From contig NC_085052.1 of assembly GCF_963662255.1 (NCBI RefSeq), positions 7,567,307 to 7,631,306 on the forward strand: a DNA stretch of 64,000 nt, read 5' to 3'. The notes under the pieces are model-generated. The model saw nothing but the letters and a program-made list of their open reading frames with translations, made no database searches and was not told the DNA's origin. A program made the position numbers and the translations under genes. This DNA is from Cinclus cinclus (taxonomy: Eukaryota; Chordata; Aves; Passeriformes; Cinclidae). How positions within the stretch are numbered: position 1 is the first letter of the stretch; every line of letters begins with the position of its first letter. Below are positions 59,477-64,000 of this stretch, piece after piece.

Positions 59477-62400
59477 ATGCTACAAAAACATGAGATGTGG
59501 TTAAATGAATAATCTTGGGTTTGTAGGAATTTCTGTTTTTGCTTTTTCCCTTTCTCATTTTCTTTTCCTTTTTAAACTTTGTTTAAATTTTGCTTTTTCT
59601 TTTTTCTTTCCAAGTCTTCATGCCAGGGTTCCCCAGAAGCTAACATTTTTTTTTTAGGTATCAAGGCAGCATTATTTTGTGCAATCTGGAGAGGCAGAGT
59701 ACACAAGATGCACAGGTATATACTTGTGATACCAAAATCTGTAACTGACTCTGCTTCTTTAAATAAACAGAATACATTCATTTAGCTTAAAATAGGACTC
59801 CTGTCAAGCTCCTGCCCTAGAGCAACTACCAATTGCACTGTCAAAATCACTCTCTGTGGCTCTGAATAGGTTTCTTAATGAAAGAGCAACATTAGCTCTT
59901 TAGAACATTTTGTCCCTGAAGGATGCAGAAGCAACAGCCACAGAATGGTTTCTGGCTCAGACATGCTTATAAATGGTAGAAAATATAATGGTTTAAATTG
60001 TGATTATCAGCTCCCTGGAAATGCTTCCCAACAGTGATTCAGGGAACCAAGAGACAAATGGATACTAAGAATGGTACCCACTGATGAGAGCTTTATTTTC
60101 CACAGGCACACCGACCCCCTTAAGAATAATTATGGTGTGTGTATGTTGTCATTTAAACAATGCAAAAACCAGGAATGATTTGGGACCCAATCCAAAGAAA
60201 AATATGTTCTGGTGAAATTAAATTTTAGTATTTGCTGGATTAAATAATGATGATCATCTGAATGAAATTCCATGTTTCTATTTTAGCAATCTGGTCATAC
60301 TGTCACAGTAGCAATTTTTTATTCTGGATAAATCTGGAGGCAGTAGTAGAGGAGAAAATTACTTGAGTATATATGTTTATATTCAAATCAAAGAAAGAGA
60401 GCTTTTCTAATAAAATGCATGGTTGGAGACAGGACTTAGGTGTTCTCTTGTTTTTTCTTTAATAGGGATGGTGTGGCTGCACTCTGCTAAGGTCTCCCAC
60501 TTGGAGCTACAGCACCATTTAAATGTTGAAGAATGCTATTTACCAACGGCCTCATGCACATCCCCAGTCTGAGCTCCAGACAGATTTCAGATCAAATGTC
60601 ACTGTTCTCAGGCAGGAAAAGCCCTCAAGCAGCTTTTCCACAGCATGGAGGGTATCAGGGTCAAAACCAACAACAAAACAGATGACATTTTTCATCAGAA
60701 GATAGAAGTATCTGTCCCTGCTTTGTCAGAGTCTTCTCCCTGGCAGCAGGAGACAAAATCTCCCTGGTGTGTTTGATCCTCTTACCTCCTATACTTCCTT
60801 ACTCCTATACCAAGAACCACTATCAGCCCAGATGTAATTATCACAGAAGAAGCAGCTTTGTCTAGGCATAAACATTTTCAATGCTAATAATAATACTGTT
60901 AAAAGTGCTCTTCCTATGTTTTACCCCATTTTCTGATGTGGTGGTCCCTTTCCCTGCTCCTCAGAGCTCTGTGGTCATGGTGGTGCTGCTGAAGGTCACT
61001 GGTGTCTGGAGCCTTTCCCCAGGAGGACTGTGATGTTCATGGTGATGGTTTTGTCTCAGTCTAAGGCCCATTTGGGTTCATTTATGTGTTTCCTAACCCA
61101 TTTTATACCTTGCAAACTCGGCACTGAACCTGTGGCCCATTACCAGTGATGGCAATACAATACAACAAGGATTCACAGATGCATTATTATGCTATTTTTA
61201 AGTTTCCCATTTGTCATCCAACTCAGACCCTGCTAATACATTGCTCAAGGTAGGGGATCAGCAGAATATCAGGAGTTAATGAAAGCCAGCTCATTCCATA
61301 CTGCACTCAGGGTTGGTGTCTCCTTGGCTGTTTATAAAATTCCATGGAGCATATGGAATAAATGGTACTGAATGAATACAATGCTATAAATAGGTTAATC
61401 AGGTGGAATCTTCAGCTGCTGAAATGGTAGAGTTACACAAGGATACTGACCTTGGCTCATTATGGTGCAAGTTTTCATTGTCAAATTTCAGTTCCAACCT
61501 GGAGAACTTCTCTATCTAGCATTTGGGTCAGCTTGCTCTTGCAGTCCACACTTCCACTGAAGTAATAAACAATGAGGCCAAAGTTGGAGCAATTTCTCAG
61601 GGGCTTCTGGTAATTGTTCATAAGCTGCTGGGCACAGAAAGTTTCTCTAGATAACTGAGTCAGGACTAAGAAGTCAAGCCCCTTCCAGCAAACAGTTTAA
61701 TACCTGAAGAGCTGAAAAGATGAATTTCACCTATATAGCTTGCACTTTAAAAATGTAAATGAAGTCTATACATGTAATTCCTCTGTGACAGCTTCCTCTA
61801 TTAACAGACTAAGTCATCCATCTGTCACAGGGAGAGAAAAACCTATTTGCCACTCAAAACCACAAACTCAACAAAATTGCTCAGAATACTCAGCATTACC
61901 TCAGTGAGTGGTTAGTAAGCAAACTGCTTAAAAATAACTAAACAATTGGCAGCACAAGACAGTGATCAGGGCTAAAGAGTAAAATGTGCCTTGAAATGGC
62001 ATCAACTGCTGCAGATGCGGGCTGGGATTATTAGCTTGGCATTATTTACAGTTCCCACACCTTTGCTTCTTCCTGGAACAAAATGAAATACAAAAGTAAT
62101 GGTTTCCAAGATAAGTATATATGCCATTATCTCAAAGTATCCATCATAATGCACTTCATTTCCTACCCCAGAAGTAAAAGGTAGAAACTCTTCATGTTGC
62201 AGCTTTCCCCTCTTAGGCAAGACCAGCCAGAACAGTCCTTGCCAGTATCTTGAGAGACATAAATTGAAGAGAGAGGAAGCTGTGGGCCTGTCCCACTGGT
62301 TGATCAGATCACATTTAATCACATCCAGGCATCTATTTTTTCATTATTCTGTTTGGTTGATATTTAGAAACAAAAAGGCAACCCTATTTTAGAAATTTGG

Positions 62401-64000
62401 CAATTAGAATTATATTAGTAGATCAAATTGACATTTGGAATTAATTATAAAAGGGGGAAAAAGGGTTTGTGCTCACTCTTGATCTTTTACAATGTAAAAA
62501 TATGGTCTATAAGCATATTTGCCTTCTTGGAAACATCAAGGTTTATTGTGATTTATTGGCTGATATTAAACCAACTTCTTATTTAATGATCTAAGCTGGG
62601 CTCATGGCTCCAGAGAAGCAGACATTATATATACATATATATAGATAGATAGATAAAAATGAAACTTCTCACACAATTTTGATGGATGAATTAGCCAGTA
62701 TTACTACTACTTTTCCTAAATTTTGGCAAAAAGTCAGGGAACAGTAGAGTTCTAACCTGTTAATGGAAGGTCTTATTTACCAATAGCAGAGCAGCCTTCT
62801 GCTGGATGGCTCTGACAGTAATACTTCAGTTATTACTGGCCTAAGTATGTACCTTAAATGATCCTGCTAAGTTTTTGCCAATGTAAGCAAGGGATGACTG
62901 CATTCCTTAATTTGTACTTAACTGTTTAAACAAAGAAACAGCATAAAATAAAAAAGTTTTGAGCAATTAGAAATATTACAAATATTATACCTATTTCACA
63001 TCTATTATATACATTAGGTAAATATGTATATATAATATAAATATGTATGAAATAAGTTCCTCCTCTTATTGGTTTATCTTTTGTGGCAACTCTTTAAAAT
63101 GCCCTCTGAAGGTTACAAACTGTTGTATTTCCCTTGGTCCCAGATAAGTTGTCCCACATGTGCCAGAGCTGATCCAGGTCCTGTCCTTGTGCTGAGCTGG
63201 CACCAATCACAGCTGTTGGGAAGCTCAGAACTGCTGCCAGCTCAGTAGAAGACTGAAGTTTAAGTGTCTTTCTTTTGCATGTGTCCAGGCTATCCACTTT
63301 TCTTCAGTAACCACTTTGTTCTTAATTTTCATACCTGCTTTTCCTTCTGAAAAAACATTATCAGAAACGCCATGATGAATTTGCAAAGCAGAATGAACAC
63401 TGTGTATTCCTACTGACAGCAAAATTTCCATAGATTTCAGTGTATCCAGGTTTTCCTTCTGACCACTCCACCACGTTTGCTACGCAGATGGGATTTCCTC
63501 CTGTACAGATCCTGCAGCTGGTCCTGGGTGGGCAGAAGCAGCTCTGATTTTATCCATGCTGTCCATAACCCTCCCTGCCTGCTGAGCTGCACAAACTGCT
63601 GACTACTGAATCCTCAAGGTGAAGGACAAGACAAAACACATTTTCAGGGATTTGAAAGGATGGAATTAACAAGGCAGGAGAATGTGAGTCTAAAAGCCAG
63701 GATAAATAATACAGATTTTTTTTTTTTTACCCTTTCAGGAAGCTGAAAGGAGAATCGTCTGGAAATGTGCAGTGTTGATGGACAGCCTGCTAACAGTAAA
63801 AATAGGAGTCTCTGAAAACACTAGAAAATAAAAATTCATGACCCAAATTAAGAAATGTGAACTTGACAGGTGCTTCCTGTGGATGTGGAGATGAGGGAAG
63901 TAGGAGTGTGTTTCTCAAGTAAAGGATAATGACGATGCAGGGAGCAGGTAATTTGTTTCTTCTCTCCAAGGCAGCTCAGCATGGAAGGATCCTGCCCTGC
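59477..64000. other. Non-coding region, right end of window
   Basis: AT-rich sequence with a pyrimidine-rich tract just inside the left edge (59536-59612), an AT/GATA microsatellite (62625-62656), an ATATGTAT-rich stretch (63000-63050) and a T run (63716-63728). No exon is recognised. FHIP2A would be expected further right by mammalian gene order. Confidence 0.65.
62625..62656. repeat. AT/GATA microsatellite
   Basis: TATATATACATATATATA is followed by three to four GATA units. It is a simple sequence repeat with no further signal. Confidence 0.85.

Noticed and set aside
59941..59955. CACAGAATGGTTT as the start of an inverted CR1
   Set aside because: The match stops after 13 bases and the next bases do not fit the element.
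62002..62322. 106-codon minus-strand open frame considered as a possible FHIP2A exon
   Set aside because: No similarity that I can recall to FHIP2A or another protein, and no clear splice sites at its ends.
1..64000. CRISPR arrays, bacterial operons, tRNA and rRNA genes, endogenous retrovirus genes
   Set aside because: I looked for them and saw no direct-repeat arrays, no cloverleaf with A and B boxes, no rRNA segments and no retroviral reading frames.

Overview
The window is vertebrate nuclear DNA, almost certainly from a bird. The evidence is an AT-rich background, widely spaced exons with GT-AG introns, a CpG-island promoter, and several truncated CR1 LINE 3' ends, which are the dominant avian retroposon. 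I recognise one protein-coding gene: a complete minus-strand TRUB1 (TruB-family pseudouridine synthase 1). Its coding part runs from an ATG at 40684 down to a TGA at 13733-13735. I rebuilt eight coding exons by reading splice sites directly. All seven introns are GT-AG, reading phase is kept through every junction, and the product is 285 residues with all TruB motifs, including the catalytic aspartate (Asp71).

Layout from left to right: 1-13030 is non-coding sequence downstream of TRUB1, with one CR1 fragment near 11.9-12.0 kb and one old amniote repeat near 4.5 kb. From 13030 to 13732 is the probable TRUB1 3' UTR. From 13733 to 40684 are the TRUB1 exons, with introns of about 1.7, 3.2, 13.0, 4.5, 1.2, 1.1 and 1.4 kb in transcript order. 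Around 40380-40780 a GC- and CpG-rich island covers exon 1 and the presumed promoter, with an ISRE-like motif about 115 bp upstream of the ATG. Two CR1 fragments in opposite orientation flank this island. From 41.2 to 64 kb is non-coding sequence upstream of TRUB1, holding another CR1 3' end at 59.2 kb, simple repeats and a few candidate regulatory stretches.

In mammals, as I remember it, TRUB1 lies between FHIP2A (FAM160B1) and ATRNL1. If that order holds here, FHIP2A should lie to the right and ATRNL1 to the left, but I see no exon of either. I found no convincing new biological system. The second-look items are modest: promoter motifs, inverted repeats, homopolymer runs, repeat copies and unexplained GC-rich or possibly conserved stretches. 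All family comparisons are from memory, and no database search was run.
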